From Chelativorans sp. J32 (GTDB lineage: Bacteria > Pseudomonadota > Alphaproteobacteria > Rhizobiales > Rhizobiaceae), in NCBI RefSeq assembly GCF_000518985.1, contig NZ_JAEQ01000017.1, forward strand, positions 43,509 through 107,508: DNA of 64,000 nt, given 5' to 3'. Below, in pieces: positions 19,931 to 29,019 of the stretch. Numbering within the stretch: position 1 is the first letter of the stretch; each line of letters opens with the position of its first letter. Made by a program: the position numbers and the translations under genes. The notes beneath the pieces were generated by a model. That model did no database searches. It saw only the letters and a program-made list of their open reading frames with translations, and was not told where the DNA came from.

Positions 19931-21187
19931 GTGAAGCTGAAGAGAGGCAATCGTCGCTTCGACGGACAGGAAAAGCCCCTTACAATCATCTTGGCCCGCG
20001 GACAGAATGTCCGATATTGGATCCTCCGCCCCTGGATGCTTCTCGCCGGCGCTGCTGCGGCGTTCGGACTGGCGGCAGCCGGCGTGGCAGCCCCCTTCCT
20101 GTTGCTCTCCAGCCCGGCGAGTGAAGAGCCTACGGAGCTTCCCGCCCGAATGCAGCAGTCCTATGAAGACCGGATATCCTCGCTCCGGGCCGAGCTTGAC
20201 CGTGTCACGCGAGATCAGAAATCCGATCAAAAAGCGCTGGAGCGCAAGATCACGGAATTGCTCGACCGCCAGGAGCGCCTGACATTGCGGCACAGCTGGC
20301 TAAGCCCGATTTTGGAGCGTGCGGAAGAGCTGAATACATCAGCCAAACCCATCCCGGTCCCTACCCCGCGTCCGCAGGTCCAAGAGCCAGCGGGAGAAAA
20401 CCGGGTTGATCATACGACCATTACTGGCAGCGCCTTTGCGAGCATTGCCACGCCGAAAATTCCCTGGCCGGTCCGTAGCGAAAGGCCCTTCGACCAGCCG
20501 GATGAGCTGTTTCGCGCGCTCGACCGCTCCCTCCGGAGCCTGGAGACCGATCAAGCCGAACAAATCGACAGGCTCACCGAGGAGACCTATCGGAAGATCG
20601 ACGCCATCGACGAGGCGCTTGGCTCGGCTGGGATCAAGATCAACAGCCGTTACGGCCAGAATGCAGGTGGTCCGTTCATCCCCATCTCGGGCTACCTTCC
20701 CATCGAGGAGAGAGCGCGTGGCCTTGATGAGGCGCTGAACAGACTCCAGGAGCTAAAGCGCAAAATCCGCTATATGCCTATTGCTCATCCCGTGCCCGGC
20801 GCTCACGTCACCAGCAATTTCGGGGCGCGGCGGGATCCCATTTTGGGGCGGACCGCTTTTCATGCCGGCTTGGATTTTCGCGCTTCCCCAGGCTCACCTG
20901 TCCGCGCGGCGGCTGCCGGCATTGTCGTAGAGGCGGGTTGGCAGGGCGGTTATGGCAGGATGGTGGAGATCGATCACGGCAATGGAATCAGAACCCGCTA
21001 CGCTCATCTGAGCAAGGTCTTGGTGAGCGTGGGTGATCGTATAACCAATGGCGGTATCATTGGCCAAGTGGGCAGCAGCGGGCGTTCTACAGGACCGCAT
21101 CTGCACTACGAAGTCCGTCGCAAAGACGCGCCGGTAAATCCGCGTAAGCTTATCAAACTCGGCGAACATTTAGCCAAGTTGCTTTAG
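19931..21187 (+). CDS. M23 family metallopeptidase with coiled coil
   Basis: Envelope peptidase of 418 residues. A membrane helix lies at ~34-60, a coiled coil at ~70-125 (RAELDRVTRDQKSDQKALER), a Pro-rich linker at ~140-155, and a C-terminal LytM domain at ~290-395. The zinc ligands are intact: HAGLDF (~309) and GPHLHYEVR (~388), so it is likely an active peptidoglycan endopeptidase facing the periplasm. It starts with GTG 19931 and has no obvious operon partner. The degenerate LytM protein at 33.5-34.7 kb makes a useful contrast. Confidence 0.85.
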   Translation: MKLKRGNRRFDGQEKPLTIILARGQNVRYWILRPWMLLAGAAAAFGLAAAGVAAPFLLLSSPASEEPTELPARMQQSYEDRISSLRAELDRVTRDQKSDQKALERKITELLDRQERLTLRHSWLSPILERAEELNTSAKPIPVPTPRPQVQEPAGENRVDHTTITGSAFASIATPKIPWPVRSERPFDQPDELFRALDRSLRSLETDQAEQIDRLTEETYRKIDAIDEALGSAGIKINSRYGQNAGGPFIPISGYLPIEERARGLDEALNRLQELKRKIRYMPIAHPVPGAHVTSNFGARRDPILGRTAFHAGLDFRASPGSPVRAAAAGIVVEAGWQGGYGRMVEIDHGNGIRTRYAHLSKVLVSVGDRITNGGIIGQVGSSGRSTGPHLHYEVRRKDAPVNPRKLIKLGEHLAKLL

Positions 21188-21325
21188 CTGTCCCGCAGGT
21201 TCAAAAAATGTGCTCGGAACTGTCGAGTTTGGATCCGCTCCAGCGTCCTTGATCCGAACCGGCCTGTGCACATGTGACGCGTCGTACAGGACTGAAGCCG
21301 GGCTGAGCGTCACGAGGGACGTAAT

Positions 21326-22534
21326 ATGAGCCATTCCTATCGCTGGGTAATCGTCGGCGCAGGTGCGCTGATGGGGTGCGTCGCCATTGGCGCGATGTTC
21401 TCCTTAGCCATATTCCTCGAGCCGATTGGAGCCGAAACGCTTTGGTCCCGTGCGGGCATTTCGAGCGCCATGACGCTCAACTTCCTTGTCATGGGCCTGG
21501 GCGGCTTTGCCTGGGGAGCGGCGAGCGATCGTTTCGGAGCACGTATCGTGGTGCTGATTGGATCGGCACTTCTGGGGCTCGCCTTGGTTCTTGCGAGCCG
21601 AGCTGCCTCACTTCTGGAATTTCAGCTAACCTACGGTATTCTGGTTGGACTGTCCGCCAGCGCCTTCTTCGCGCCGATGATCGCGGCGACCACAGCCTGG
21701 TTCGAGAAGAACCGTGGTTTGGCCGTTTCGCTTGTCTCTGCTGGAATGGGGATGGCGCCGATGACGATCTCGCCGCTCGCGCGCTGGCTGATCTCCGCCT
21801 ATGATTGGCGCACCGCCATGTTCCTGATCGGGGTCTTGGCCTGGGTGCTTCTTCTGCCGACGGCCCTCCTCGTTCGTCGTCCGCCTGTTTCCGCCCGGAA
21901 TGCCCACTCTTCCGAACCCTTTCCGGAAAGTGGAGGGAAGTCGGTGGGAAAAGCGCTGCGATCACCCCAATTTCTCGTGTTGGGGCTCACTTTCTTTGCT
22001 TGCTGTGCAGCGCATTCGGGCCCGATCTTCCACATGGTGAGCTACGCGATGGTGTGTGGTGTCGCGCCGATGGCAGCCGTCAGCATCTATAGCGTCGAAG
22101 GTCTGGCCGGTCTGGGCGGAAGGCTTCTCTTCGGTGTTCTGGCAGACCGGATTGGCGTAAAGCAGATGCTTGTTGCCGGCCTTCTCGTGCAGGCGGTCGC
22201 GATCAGCGCCTATCTCTTCGTCAGCCGGCTTGAGGAGTTCTATCTCCTGGCCATGATTTTTGGGGCGGTTTATGGCGGTGTCATGCCGCTCTACGCTGTG
22301 CTTGCTCGCGAATATTTCGGCCAGCAGATCCTGGGGACGGTGCTCGGCGCGGCGACGATGCTATCCAGCATCGGGATGGCCTTCGGGCCGCTCGCAGGCG
22401 GCTGGATCTTCGATACCTTTCACAATTATGCGTGGCTCTTTATCGGCTCGGCCATGGTCGGCCTCGGTGCTGCGGCCGTTGCCCTTGCCTTCCCGCCATT
22501 GCCGCGGCTGAAGGTTCAGCCGGCACAAATCTGA
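21326..22534 (+). CDS. MFS transporter
   Basis: Major facilitator of 402 residues with twelve predicted membrane helices. The loop 2-3 motif reads GAASDRFGARIV and its loop 8-9 counterpart GVLADRIGVKQM. The pattern is closest to the oxalate/formate and monocarboxylate carrier branch, so a small organic anion is a reasonable guess. No neighbouring enzyme or regulator hints at the substrate. ATG 21326 has GAGGGAC upstream. A bidirectional terminator follows directly. Confidence 0.82.
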   Translation: MSHSYRWVIVGAGALMGCVAIGAMFSLAIFLEPIGAETLWSRAGISSAMTLNFLVMGLGGFAWGAASDRFGARIVVLIGSALLGLALVLASRAASLLEFQLTYGILVGLSASAFFAPMIAATTAWFEKNRGLAVSLVSAGMGMAPMTISPLARWLISAYDWRTAMFLIGVLAWVLLLPTALLVRRPPVSARNAHSSEPFPESGGKSVGKALRSPQFLVLGLTFFACCAAHSGPIFHMVSYAMVCGVAPMAAVSIYSVEGLAGLGGRLLFGVLADRIGVKQMLVAGLLVQAVAISAYLFVSRLEEFYLLAMIFGAVYGGVMPLYAVLAREYFGQQILGTVLGAATMLSSIGMAFGPLAGGWIFDTFHNYAWLFIGSAMVGLGAAAVALAFPPLPRLKVQPAQI

Positions 22535-22541
22535 GCGCAAC

Positions 22542-22570
22542 AAAAAACCCCCGGCAAGCCGGGGGTTTTT
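22542..22570. terminator. Bidirectional rho-independent terminator
   Basis: A-run, CCCCCGGC/GCCGGGGG stem around a short loop, then T-run. It reads as a terminator on both strands and serves the convergent MFS gene and tig. Confidence 0.9.
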
Positions 22571-22581
22571 GGTTCGGAAGC

Positions 22582-24012
22582 TTATTCGGCAGCGTCTTCC
22601 TTTTTCGCTGCCTTTTTCTTAGCGGCAGCCTTCTTCTTGGTTGCGCCCTCGGCCTTCTTTTCCTGGCCTTCGACCTCGTCCTCGGCGAGGAGTTCGTCGC
22701 GGCTCACCTTTTGGTCGGTGACATCAACTTGCGAAAGCAGCTGATCGACCACCTTTTCCTCGAAGATCGGCGCGCGGATAGAAGCAAGCGCCTGCGGGTT
22801 CTGGCGATAGAAGTCGTAGATTTCCTGCTGCTGGCGTGCTGGATAGCGGCGGATCGTCTCGATGAGAGCCCTTTGCATCTCGTCGTCGGAAACCTGGATA
22901 TTGGCTTCCTCTCCGATCTGCGCAAGCACAAGGCCAAGGCGCACGCGGCGCTCCGCGAGACGCTGGTATTCCTCACGCGCCTCCTCTTCCGTCGTGTCCT
23001 CGTCTTCGAACGTGCGCCCGGCAGCCTCGAGGTCACGCGTTACCTGCGACCAGATATTGTTGAACTCCGCCTCGACCAGCTTGGAAGGAGCTTCGAACTT
23101 GTAGCTCTCATCCAGTGCATCCAGCAATTGACGCTTCGCCTTCTGACGCGTCATCTGGCCATACTGGCTCTCGAGCTGGCTGCGGATGATCTCGCGCAGC
23201 TTCTCCGCCGATTCAAGGCCTAGCTTCGTGGCCAGTTCGTCGTTGATGGTGAGTTCCTCGGCCGCTGCTACCTGCTTGACCGTGATGTCGAACTCAACCT
23301 CTTTGCCGGCCAGATGCTGCGCTGCATAAGATTCCGGGAACGTGATCTTGAAGGTTTTGGTATCACCGGCCTTCAGGCCGACGAGCTCGTCCTCGAAGCC
23401 CGGTATGAATTGGCCGTGACCAATCACGACTTCCGAGTCATTGGCCGAGCCGCCCTCGAAAGGCTCACCGTCGAGCTTGCCGACATAATCAATGGTGACC
23501 TTGTCCCCGTTTTCGGCCTTCCCGTCCTTCGGCTCATAGGTGCGGACAGAATCAGCGACGCGCTTGACCTGCTCCTCCACCTCGTCCTCCGGCACGTCAT
23601 AGACCGGCCGGTTGATCTTGATGCTGGAGAAATCCTTGATCTCGATCGGCGGGATCACCTCGTACGACAGGGAGAACTCGAAGTCCGCCGCTCCGGCGAG
23701 CACCTTCTCAGCTTCCTTCTCGTCCTCGGTCATCGTGATTTCCGGCTGCATGGCCGGCTTCTCGCCGCGATCGGCAAGGATGGTGCGCGAGGAATCATTG
23801 AGGATCTCGTTCACCACCTCGGCCATGAAGGACTTGCCATACATGCGACGCAGGTGCTGCACAGGCACTTTGCCGGGCCGAAAGCCCTTGAGCCGTACTT
23901 TGTCCTTAGCCTCGTCCAGGCGCGCCATGAGGCGGGCCTCCATGTCCTTGGCCGGCACGGTGACCTTGATCTCGCGCTTAAGACCGGAATTGAGAGTCTC
24001 GCTAACCTGCAT
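22582..24012 (-). CDS. tig: Trigger factor
   Basis: Ribosome-bound chaperone and peptidyl-prolyl isomerase of 476 residues. The ribosome-binding signature [16 protein letters not shown] is at ~45-60 and the FKBP-like domain at ~160-250 ([14 protein letters not shown], then [11 protein letters not shown]). A helical C-terminal chaperone domain follows. The last ~30 residues are Lys/Ala-rich, a common alphaproteobacterial ending. It lies downstream of tRNA-Leu on the same strand with an 87-base spacer. Confidence 0.95.
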   Translation of the reverse strand: MQVSETLNSGLKREIKVTVPAKDMEARLMARLDEAKDKVRLKGFRPGKVPVQHLRRMYGKSFMAEVVNEILNDSSRTILADRGEKPAMQPEITMTEDEKEAEKVLAGAADFEFSLSYEVIPPIEIKDFSSIKINRPVYDVPEDEVEEQVKRVADSVRTYEPKDGKAENGDKVTIDYVGKLDGEPFEGGSANDSEVVIGHGQFIPGFEDELVGLKAGDTKTFKITFPESYAAQHLAGKEVEFDITVKQVAAAEELTINDELATKLGLESAEKLREIIRSQLESQYGQMTRQKAKRQLLDALDESYKFEAPSKLVEAEFNNIWSQVTRDLEAAGRTFEDEDTTEEEAREEYQRLAERRVRLGLVLAQIGEEANIQVSDDEMQRALIETIRRYPARQQQEIYDFYRQNPQALASIRAPIFEEKVVDQLLSQVDVTDQKVSRDELLAEDEVEGQEKKAEGATKKKAAAKKKAAKKEDAAE

Positions 24013-24099
24013 TCAATAAAACCTTCATGTTCACTCGCGCCGGCTGCTCCACAGCACCTCGCCGCTGAGCCCGCCGAAAATTCGTATCCGGGGTGGCCT

Positions 24100-24184
24100 G
24101 GTGCGGGTGGAGGGACTTGAACCCCCACGGCTTTCGCCACCAGAACCTAAATCTGGCGTGTCTACCAGTTCCACCACACCCGCT
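24100..24184 (-). tRNA. tRNA-Leu (anticodon TAG)
   Basis: An 85-nt class II tRNA with encoded CCA. The acceptor GCGGGTG pairs with CACCCGC, the anticodon arm is CCAGA-TTTAGGT-TCTGG giving TAG, and the long variable arm TGGCGAAAGCCG is typical of leucine tRNAs. It decodes CUN codons, mainly CUA. Confidence 0.96.
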
Positions 24185-24216
24185 TCGATGGCCGGCGCCC
24201 TCGAAAGCGCGGGGTT

Positions 24217-24244
24217 CTATATCATCTGGACTGCGGCTATCAAA
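24217..24244 (-). promoter_or_regulatory. Predicted sigma-70-type promoter of tRNA-Leu
   Basis: On the minus strand TTGATA, a 16-base spacer, then TATAGA. The expected transcript start would lie about 25 bases before the mature tRNA 5' end. A matching layout is seen before tRNA-Trp. Confidence 0.5.
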
Positions 24245-24416
24245 GGAAATTTGCCTCCAGGCAATTTTTTCCTGAGGTCTCGGCCTTCAATGTGCTCTCG
24301 GCCGCTCTTTGACGAGGCGAGATCCTTTGCTGGAACCATTCCAAATTCATCTGACCTCGTTAACGAAGATGGCAGAACCAAGCCGCATTTCGACCGGTCT
24401 GTGGCAGTTCTATGGT

Positions 24417-24437
24417 GCAATGCACAATATGCATTGC
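24417..24437 (+). promoter_or_regulatory. LysR-type dyad upstream of the DUF1127 gene
   Basis: Perfect 8-base inverted repeat GCAATGCA-N5-TGCATTGC. It contains a T-N11-A core with dyad symmetry, the usual form of a LysR-type recognition site. Its centre (24427) is about 65 bases before the transcript start expected from the promoter at 24457-24485, the usual position of an activator site. In Brucella and Agrobacterium the LysR regulator VtlR controls small DUF1127-type genes, so a VtlR-like factor is one candidate; this is inference. Confidence 0.45.
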
Positions 24438-24456
24438 TGCCATGCAACATTCGCAC

Positions 24457-24485
24457 TTCCGGAAGCGCAAGAGCGAGACTATCTA
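24457..24485 (+). promoter_or_regulatory. Possible promoter of the DUF1127-hairpin transcript
   Basis: TTCCGG, a 17-base spacer, then TATCTA. The -35 match is poor, as expected of an activator-dependent promoter; a heat-shock-sigma reading is also possible because the related Rhodobacter locus uses RpoH factors. The rest of 24245-24527 shows no gene. Confidence 0.3.
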
Positions 24486-24527
24486 AGCCTCACAAGAACG
24501 AACGAACCGAACGAAACGAGCAAGACG

Positions 24528-24668
24528 ATGAACCTGATCCGCAACTATCGTAACTGGCGCCGTTACCGGCAGACGGTTAACGAGCTGAGCCGCCTCTCCA
24601 ACCGCGAGCTCAACGACCTGGGTATCTCCCGCAGCGATATTCCCTACGTCGCCCGTAAGGCGCTCTGA
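24528..24668 (+). CDS. DUF1127 domain mini-protein
   Basis: Protein of 46 residues made almost only of the DUF1127 unit: an Arg-rich N-terminus (NYRNWRRYRQTVNELSRLS) and the hallmark NRELNDLGISRSDIPYVAR. DUF1127 proteins are small, basic and RNA-binding or partner-binding regulators. In Rhodobacter the DUF1127 protein CcaF1 is made from the same transcript as the CcsR small RNAs and acts on RNA; in Agrobacterium such proteins affect phosphate and carbon metabolism. Start ATG 24528 gives the exact family N-terminus; the open frame to 24309 upstream is leader. Three tandem anti-SD hairpins begin about 12 bases after the stop. Confidence 0.9.
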   Translation: MNLIRNYRNWRRYRQTVNELSRLSNRELNDLGISRSDIPYVARKAL

Positions 24669-24679
24669 TGTAGAAGAGT

Positions 24680-24797
24680 TTCGTCGGGGTATCCTCCTCC
24701 CACCCCGACGGATAACGACCGGCTTTCTCCTCCTCCCGAAACGCCGGTCGACCTAAACGACACCCGCCGGACCTCCTCCCCCGGCGGGTGTTGTTTT
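24680..24797 (+). ncRNA. Three-unit Cuckoo/CcsR-type small RNA hairpin array
   Basis: Three consecutive perfect hairpins, each showing CCTCCTCCC in its loop. Unit 1: stem 24682-24690/24702-24710 (CGTCGGGGT). Unit 2: stem 24716-24723/24743-24750 (CGACCGGC), extended by TTTC/GAAA. Unit 3: stem 24761-24770/24781-24790 (CACCCGCCGG). Stem sequences differ completely while the loops are the same, so selection acts on the loop. The loop equals the anti-Shine-Dalgarno end of 16S rRNA with extra C residues. Unit 3 runs into a T-rich tract and doubles as the terminator. Position directly after a DUF1127 gene matches the Rhodobacter CcsR locus and the Cuckoo RNA family. Confidence 0.88.
24761..24797 (+). 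terminator. Rho-independent terminator formed by the third hairpin
   Basis: A ten-base perfect GC-rich stem is followed by TTGTTTTTTG. It ends the DUF1127-hairpin transcript ahead of trmFO. Confidence 0.85.
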
Positions 24798-24869
24798 TTG
24801 TTTGTCGCACTCGATTGTCCGGATCCCATTCACGTTGCATTGATGTCCGGTTCGGCCTATTTCCATCGC

Positions 24870-26276
24870 ATGACGATGAAATCTATCCATGTAATCGGCG
24901 GCGGGCTTGCGGGCTCAGAAGCTGCTTGGCAGGCGGCTGAGGCAGGCGTGCCGGTCGTTCTGCATGAGATGCGGCCCGTGCGTGGCACAGACGCGCACAA
25001 GACCGACAGTCTGGCCGAACTCGTCTGTTCCAATTCCTTCCGCTCCGATGATGCCGAGACCAATGCGGTCGGCCTGCTTCATGCAGAGATGCGGCTTGCC
25101 GGTTCCGTCATCATGCGCGCCGGGGACGCCAACCAGGTGCCCGCCGGTGGGGCGCTCGCGGTGGACCGCGAGGGTTTTTCCCAAGCCGTGACACAGGCGC
25201 TGGAGGCGCACCCGCTGATCACCATCGTTCGCGAAGAGGTGACGGGATTGCCCCCGGAAGATTGGGATCAGGCCATCATCGCCACAGGCCCCCTCACTGC
25301 GCCATCGCTTGCCGAAGCCATTCGCGAAGCCACCGGCTCGGAAGCGCTTGCCTTCTTCGATGCGATCGCGCCGATCGTGCATTTCGATTCAGTCGATATG
25401 AATGTCTGCTGGTTCCAGTCACGGTACGACAAGGTTGGACCGGGAGGAACGGGCAAGGATTATATCAACTGCCCCATGACCCGGGAGCAGTACGGCGCTT
25501 TCGTCCAGGCTTTGCTCGATGGTGAGAAGACGGCTTTCAAGGAATGGGAAGGCACGCCTTATTTCGACGGCTGCTTGCCGGTCGAGGTGATGGCAGAGCG
25601 CGGTGTCGAGACACTGCGCCACGGGCCGATGAAGCCCATGGGACTCACCAACGCGCACAAGCCCGACGAGAAGCCCTATGCCGTCGTTCAGCTCAGGCAG
25701 GATAATGCGCTTGGCACGCTGTATAATATGGTGGGTTTCCAGACGAAGCTCAAATATGCCGAGCAGGTGCGCATTTTCCGCATGATCCCGGGACTGGAAA
25801 ATGCCGAGTTTGCCCGTCTCGGCGGCCTGCACCGCAACACATACATCAATTCTCCTGCCCTGCTCGATGGCACGCTGCAACTGCGGAATCGCGCCGGTCT
25901 GCGCTTCGCAGGACAGATCACCGGTTGCGAAGGCTATGTGGAGAGTGCTGCCATGGGGCTGATGGCAGGGAGGTTCGCCGCGGCGGCGCGGCTTGGCCGC
26001 ACGATCACGCCACCTCCCGCGACAACGGCCTTCGGCGCTCTGATCAACCATATCACCGGCGGGCACATTCTTTCCGAAGACGAGCCGGGAAAGCGTTCCT
26101 TCCAACCGATGAATGTGAATTTTGGCCTTTTCCCGCCCGTCGAGCTTCCCCGATCGGACGGGAAGCGGCTGCGCGGCAAGGAGAAAACGCTGGCCAAGAA
26201 ACGTGCCATTACGGCCCGGGCGTTGAACGACTGCCGTGACTGGCTCAGCATCCCAAACCGCGCGGCTGCCGAATAG
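24870..26276 (+). CDS. trmFO: Methylenetetrahydrofolate-tRNA-(uracil-54-C5)-methyltransferase TrmFO
   Basis: Folate- and FAD-dependent enzyme of 468 residues forming ribothymidine at position 54 of tRNA. The FAD-binding motif [15 protein letters not shown] is at the N-terminus. [22 protein letters not shown] with a conserved Cys follows, and the late [14 protein letters not shown] block holds the second Cys. Start ATG 24870 (MTMKSIHV) or the ATG six bases later are both possible; longer forms reach back towards the terminator. It ends six bases before the convergent DUF4153 gene. Confidence 0.92.
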   Translation: MTMKSIHVIGGGLAGSEAAWQAAEAGVPVVLHEMRPVRGTDAHKTDSLAELVCSNSFRSDDAETNAVGLLHAEMRLAGSVIMRAGDANQVPAGGALAVDREGFSQAVTQALEAHPLITIVREEVTGLPPEDWDQAIIATGPLTAPSLAEAIREATGSEALAFFDAIAPIVHFDSVDMNVCWFQSRYDKVGPGGTGKDYINCPMTREQYGAFVQALLDGEKTAFKEWEGTPYFDGCLPVEVMAERGVETLRHGPMKPMGLTNAHKPDEKPYAVVQLRQDNALGTLYNMVGFQTKLKYAEQVRIFRMIPGLENAEFARLGGLHRNTYINSPALLDGTLQLRNRAGLRFAGQITGCEGYVESAAMGLMAGRFAAAARLGRTITPPPATTAFGALINHITGGHILSEDEPGKRSFQPMNVNFGLFPPVELPRSDGKRLRGKEKTLAKKRAITARALNDCRDWLSIPNRAAAE

Positions 26277-26282
26277 CCGGTT

Positions 26283-28058
26283 TCACCGGACCCGTTCAGT
26301 CCAATCCTGCGCCCGTAGGAGCACCGCTGCCTGCAGGTTCTGCAGACGCGAAGGCTCATCGATATCTGCATAGATGTAGGAAGGCAGGAGGAGTATCCGC
26401 CGGCCGGCCGTTTCGAGAGACAGCTGCGCTGGCTCGTTGCTCGCGCTTTCCCGGGCCATTTGTTTTATATCCTGGGCAGGGATCTGGAACCGTGTTTGTT
26501 CCTCACCCCTGGTAATGATGATCGCATCCGGCGCCAGAGTGAGGTCCAGCCTCGGTCCGGAAGGCAGATTGATGGAAACGGCAGAATCAGCGGCGACAGC
26601 CAACGAGACGTTCTGGGCGAGGATGTCGAAGCCAGCTACAGCGAAGATCACCGGATCGGAGCCCGATACAAACGAGAATCCGCTCGGTCCCTCGCTCGGC
26701 CGCGCCGGGTCCAGCCCCCAAGCCAGCGCGGTTGCGCGGTAGCCTTCATCCGGTTTGCCAGAGATATCGGTACCTTCGTGCGCAACCAGTCGAAGGGCCC
26801 TGTGATTGTTCAGAAATTGCAGGGCGGCAAGTGCTTCGTCGTGGCGCTTACCGTCCAGCGGCGGGTTTCCGACGATGGCAAGGAATCGGTTGGCCTGGCT
26901 CGAAACGGAAACACCCACGGCACCTTGAGGTCCGAAGCTGGCCAGAATGAGCGCGACAACCGCCAGGCCGGCGATCACCCGAATATCGCCGCGCAGGCGC
27001 ATCCAGATCTGGATCAGCAGAATAAGAGCGGTCATCACGCCGAAGAGACCGAGCAAGTAGCGTTCCGGCGTGAAGCCGTAATTGCTCACCCGCACCCCGA
27101 GCGCATAGAACAGCAGGATGAGTGGTATCGGCAGGAGAAAAGGCCAATACCGCAGGAAGAATCGCGTGGGCGCGCGGGCGCGATCGAAGAAGGGATTGAT
27201 GATCAGCAAAGCCCCGAAGATGCAGAGTCCATAGACGAGCACGAGCCAGCCGATCTGTCCTTCCGGGACCTCGCCGGTGATCACGATCTTCAAAGCGTAG
27301 AGATGCAGGATTACTGCGTAGACGATGAGAAGCGGCGCGGCGATAAAGTCCCCAAGCGCCTGCATCCCTCGATCCATGAAGCCGGCCATCACGTCATTCG
27401 GCTCTCCGTCGAAGCGGTCAGGGATCTGGCCCATTGCGAAGAGCGGTGCAGCGAACAGGCCGGTAAAGGTCCACACATAGGCGTAGAGGTCGTTAGGCAC
27501 CGCAAGGCGGAAAAGAGCGGTGAGGCTCGCCAGTATGGCCGAAATGCCCCCTGCAAAAAGCAGGAGGGCCAAGCCTCCCAAAAAGGCAGCGAAAGCCAGT
27601 TGAGCCGAAAACATCCAGAACGAATCGCTTGTTCCCCGCCCGGCGTAAGGCGCGACGAGCACGAGGCCGATCAGCGCCAAAAACAACGTCCATTCGGTTG
27701 CAAGGAATATCTGGGGAAGAGCGAGCAGGGCTGCGGCCACGCAACCGGCCACCAAGCCGATACCAACGCGGGAAGCTGAAGAAAGGCCCCGCCTCTCGCC
27801 GAAGAGGGCTGCTGCAAGAGATGCGAGCGCCGCACCTTCGAGGCCGAACACAAGGTCGATTTCCGGCACGCCTGGCTCTGCTTGAAAGCGGAACAGATGA
27901 ATACCCGCAATCAAAAGGCCCGCCTGTATTGCCGCGGCTGCGAGAAACAGGGAGGGCATGGGAAAGCGAATTAGAGCCGCACGCAACCCGGTGAGCATCT
28001 CGAGGGTGACGTGCCTCCAGCCGCCCTTGCCGTTGTTAACTTCCGTCAGCGACGCCAT
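26283..28058 (-). CDS. DUF4153 polytopic membrane protein
   Basis: Integral membrane protein of 591 residues with about eleven or twelve helices in the first ~380 residues and a soluble C-terminal part. DUF4153-like segments include FTGLFAAPLFAMGQIP, FIAAPLLIVYAVILHLYALK and GALLIINPFFDRAR. No function is established. It lies 114 bases after the NDUFAF6-like gene on the same strand and may be transcribed with it. Confidence 0.75.
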   Translation of the reverse strand: MASLTEVNNGKGGWRHVTLEMLTGLRAALIRFPMPSLFLAAAAIQAGLLIAGIHLFRFQAEPGVPEIDLVFGLEGAALASLAAALFGERRGLSSASRVGIGLVAGCVAAALLALPQIFLATEWTLFLALIGLVLVAPYAGRGTSDSFWMFSAQLAFAAFLGGLALLLFAGGISAILASLTALFRLAVPNDLYAYVWTFTGLFAAPLFAMGQIPDRFDGEPNDVMAGFMDRGMQALGDFIAAPLLIVYAVILHLYALKIVITGEVPEGQIGWLVLVYGLCIFGALLIINPFFDRARAPTRFFLRYWPFLLPIPLILLFYALGVRVSNYGFTPERYLLGLFGVMTALILLIQIWMRLRGDIRVIAGLAVVALILASFGPQGAVGVSVSSQANRFLAIVGNPPLDGKRHDEALAALQFLNNHRALRLVAHEGTDISGKPDEGYRATALAWGLDPARPSEGPSGFSFVSGSDPVIFAVAGFDILAQNVSLAVAADSAVSINLPSGPRLDLTLAPDAIIITRGEEQTRFQIPAQDIKQMARESASNEPAQLSLETAGRRILLLPSYIYADIDEPSRLQNLQAAVLLRAQDWTERVR

Positions 28059-28172
28059 CCCCGAATCTCCTGCGTTTGAAAGAGGCTAATGAAAACGGCT
28101 GAACGAGCAACAAAACCGAGGCCGAATTTCGGCCTTTGCGGGTCCGCGGGCGCAAGGTTGTAGAAAACGAGG

Positions 28173-29018
28173 TCACCAACCGCGCATTGCGTATCTTAAC
28201 AGCAGCCAATGCTTACGCAGGGCCGAAAGGCGCACGCTTTCCTCAAGCGGATCCACTGCTCCGACCTCGATCCGTTTGAAATAAGCATCGGTCAGTGCGA
28301 GCGGCAGGTAAGCGGGACGAAGGGATGCAGGCAATTCCCCTGCCCCGCGCATGAATGCATTCAGATGTTCGCGCCCAAGTGCAACCATGGCGGCCACAGC
28401 TCGCGCAGCACCGGCACGATCCTCCCCGGAGATGAGGTCCTCACGCGAGGCTCCTGCCGCGCGCAGCAGGTCGAGCGGGATATAACATTGTCCTCGGCGG
28501 CGGTGGAGAGGCAACAGCCTGAGGAGTCCCACAATCGCCTGTGCACACCCGGCATGGCCGGCCAAGGCTGCGGTGCCGCTCGCGTCCTTCGGGTCCAGGA
28601 CAAGCGCCGACAGCTGGATCAGTGCCGAGGCTGTCTCGCCGCAATATCCTTCAAGGTCTGTGCGCGTTGGCATCGGATCGTCATAAAGATCGAAGATTCG
28701 CGCCTCGATCATGTTCCGGAATGTTTCGACCGGAAGCCGGTGGTCGCGGATAGCATCGAGTAGCGCGATCGCGATGGGATGGCCTGCTGCGGCCGTCGTG
28801 CTCTGTGCATTGCCGAGCACGTCACGCCACCACTGCAGGCGTATCTCGCCGGGAAGGGGCTGGCTTATGCGATCGCGAATCGCGGCGATCTCCGCGTTGA
28901 AGGCATAAAGGGCAAGAAGAGCTCCCCGTTTCTCCGCCGGTGCGTAGAGGGCGGCGAGGTAGCGGTCTGAATCGGCCTGGCGGACAAGCGCGGCCGCCTC
29001 GGTTTCGGCCGGCGACAT
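28173..29018 (-). CDS. Squalene/phytoene synthase family protein, NDUFAF6-like
   Basis: Protein of 281 residues with the all-helical trans-isoprenyl synthase fold: RLQWWRDVLGN, the acid-rich FDLYDDPMPTRTDLEGYCGETAS, and a HAGCAQAIVGLLRLLPLHRRRGQCYIPLDLL block. Standalone members of this branch in alphaproteobacteria resemble the mitochondrial complex I assembly factor NDUFAF6 rather than hopanoid or carotenoid enzymes, and no isoprenoid genes are near. ATG 29018 follows the stop of the NDUFAF3-like gene by one base; a TTG at 29033 is an alternative. Confidence 0.78.
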   Translation of the reverse strand: MSPAETEAAALVRQADSDRYLAALYAPAEKRGALLALYAFNAEIAAIRDRISQPLPGEIRLQWWRDVLGNAQSTTAAAGHPIAIALLDAIRDHRLPVETFRNMIEARIFDLYDDPMPTRTDLEGYCGETASALIQLSALVLDPKDASGTAALAGHAGCAQAIVGLLRLLPLHRRRGQCYIPLDLLRAAGASREDLISGEDRAGAARAVAAMVALGREHLNAFMRGAGELPASLRPAYLPLALTDAYFKRIEVGAVDPLEESVRLSALRKHWLLLRYAMRGW

Positions 29019-29019
29019 T

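Noticed and set aside
24339..24370. GGAAC...CGTT resembling an EcfG general-stress promoter before the DUF1127 gene
   Set aside because: The spacer is 21 bases, while EcfG-type promoters need about 16-18.
28173..29018. Synthase-fold gene as a hopanoid or carotenoid enzyme
   Set aside because: No isoprenoid genes nearby, and coupling to an NDUFAF3-like gene favours an NDUFAF6-like role.
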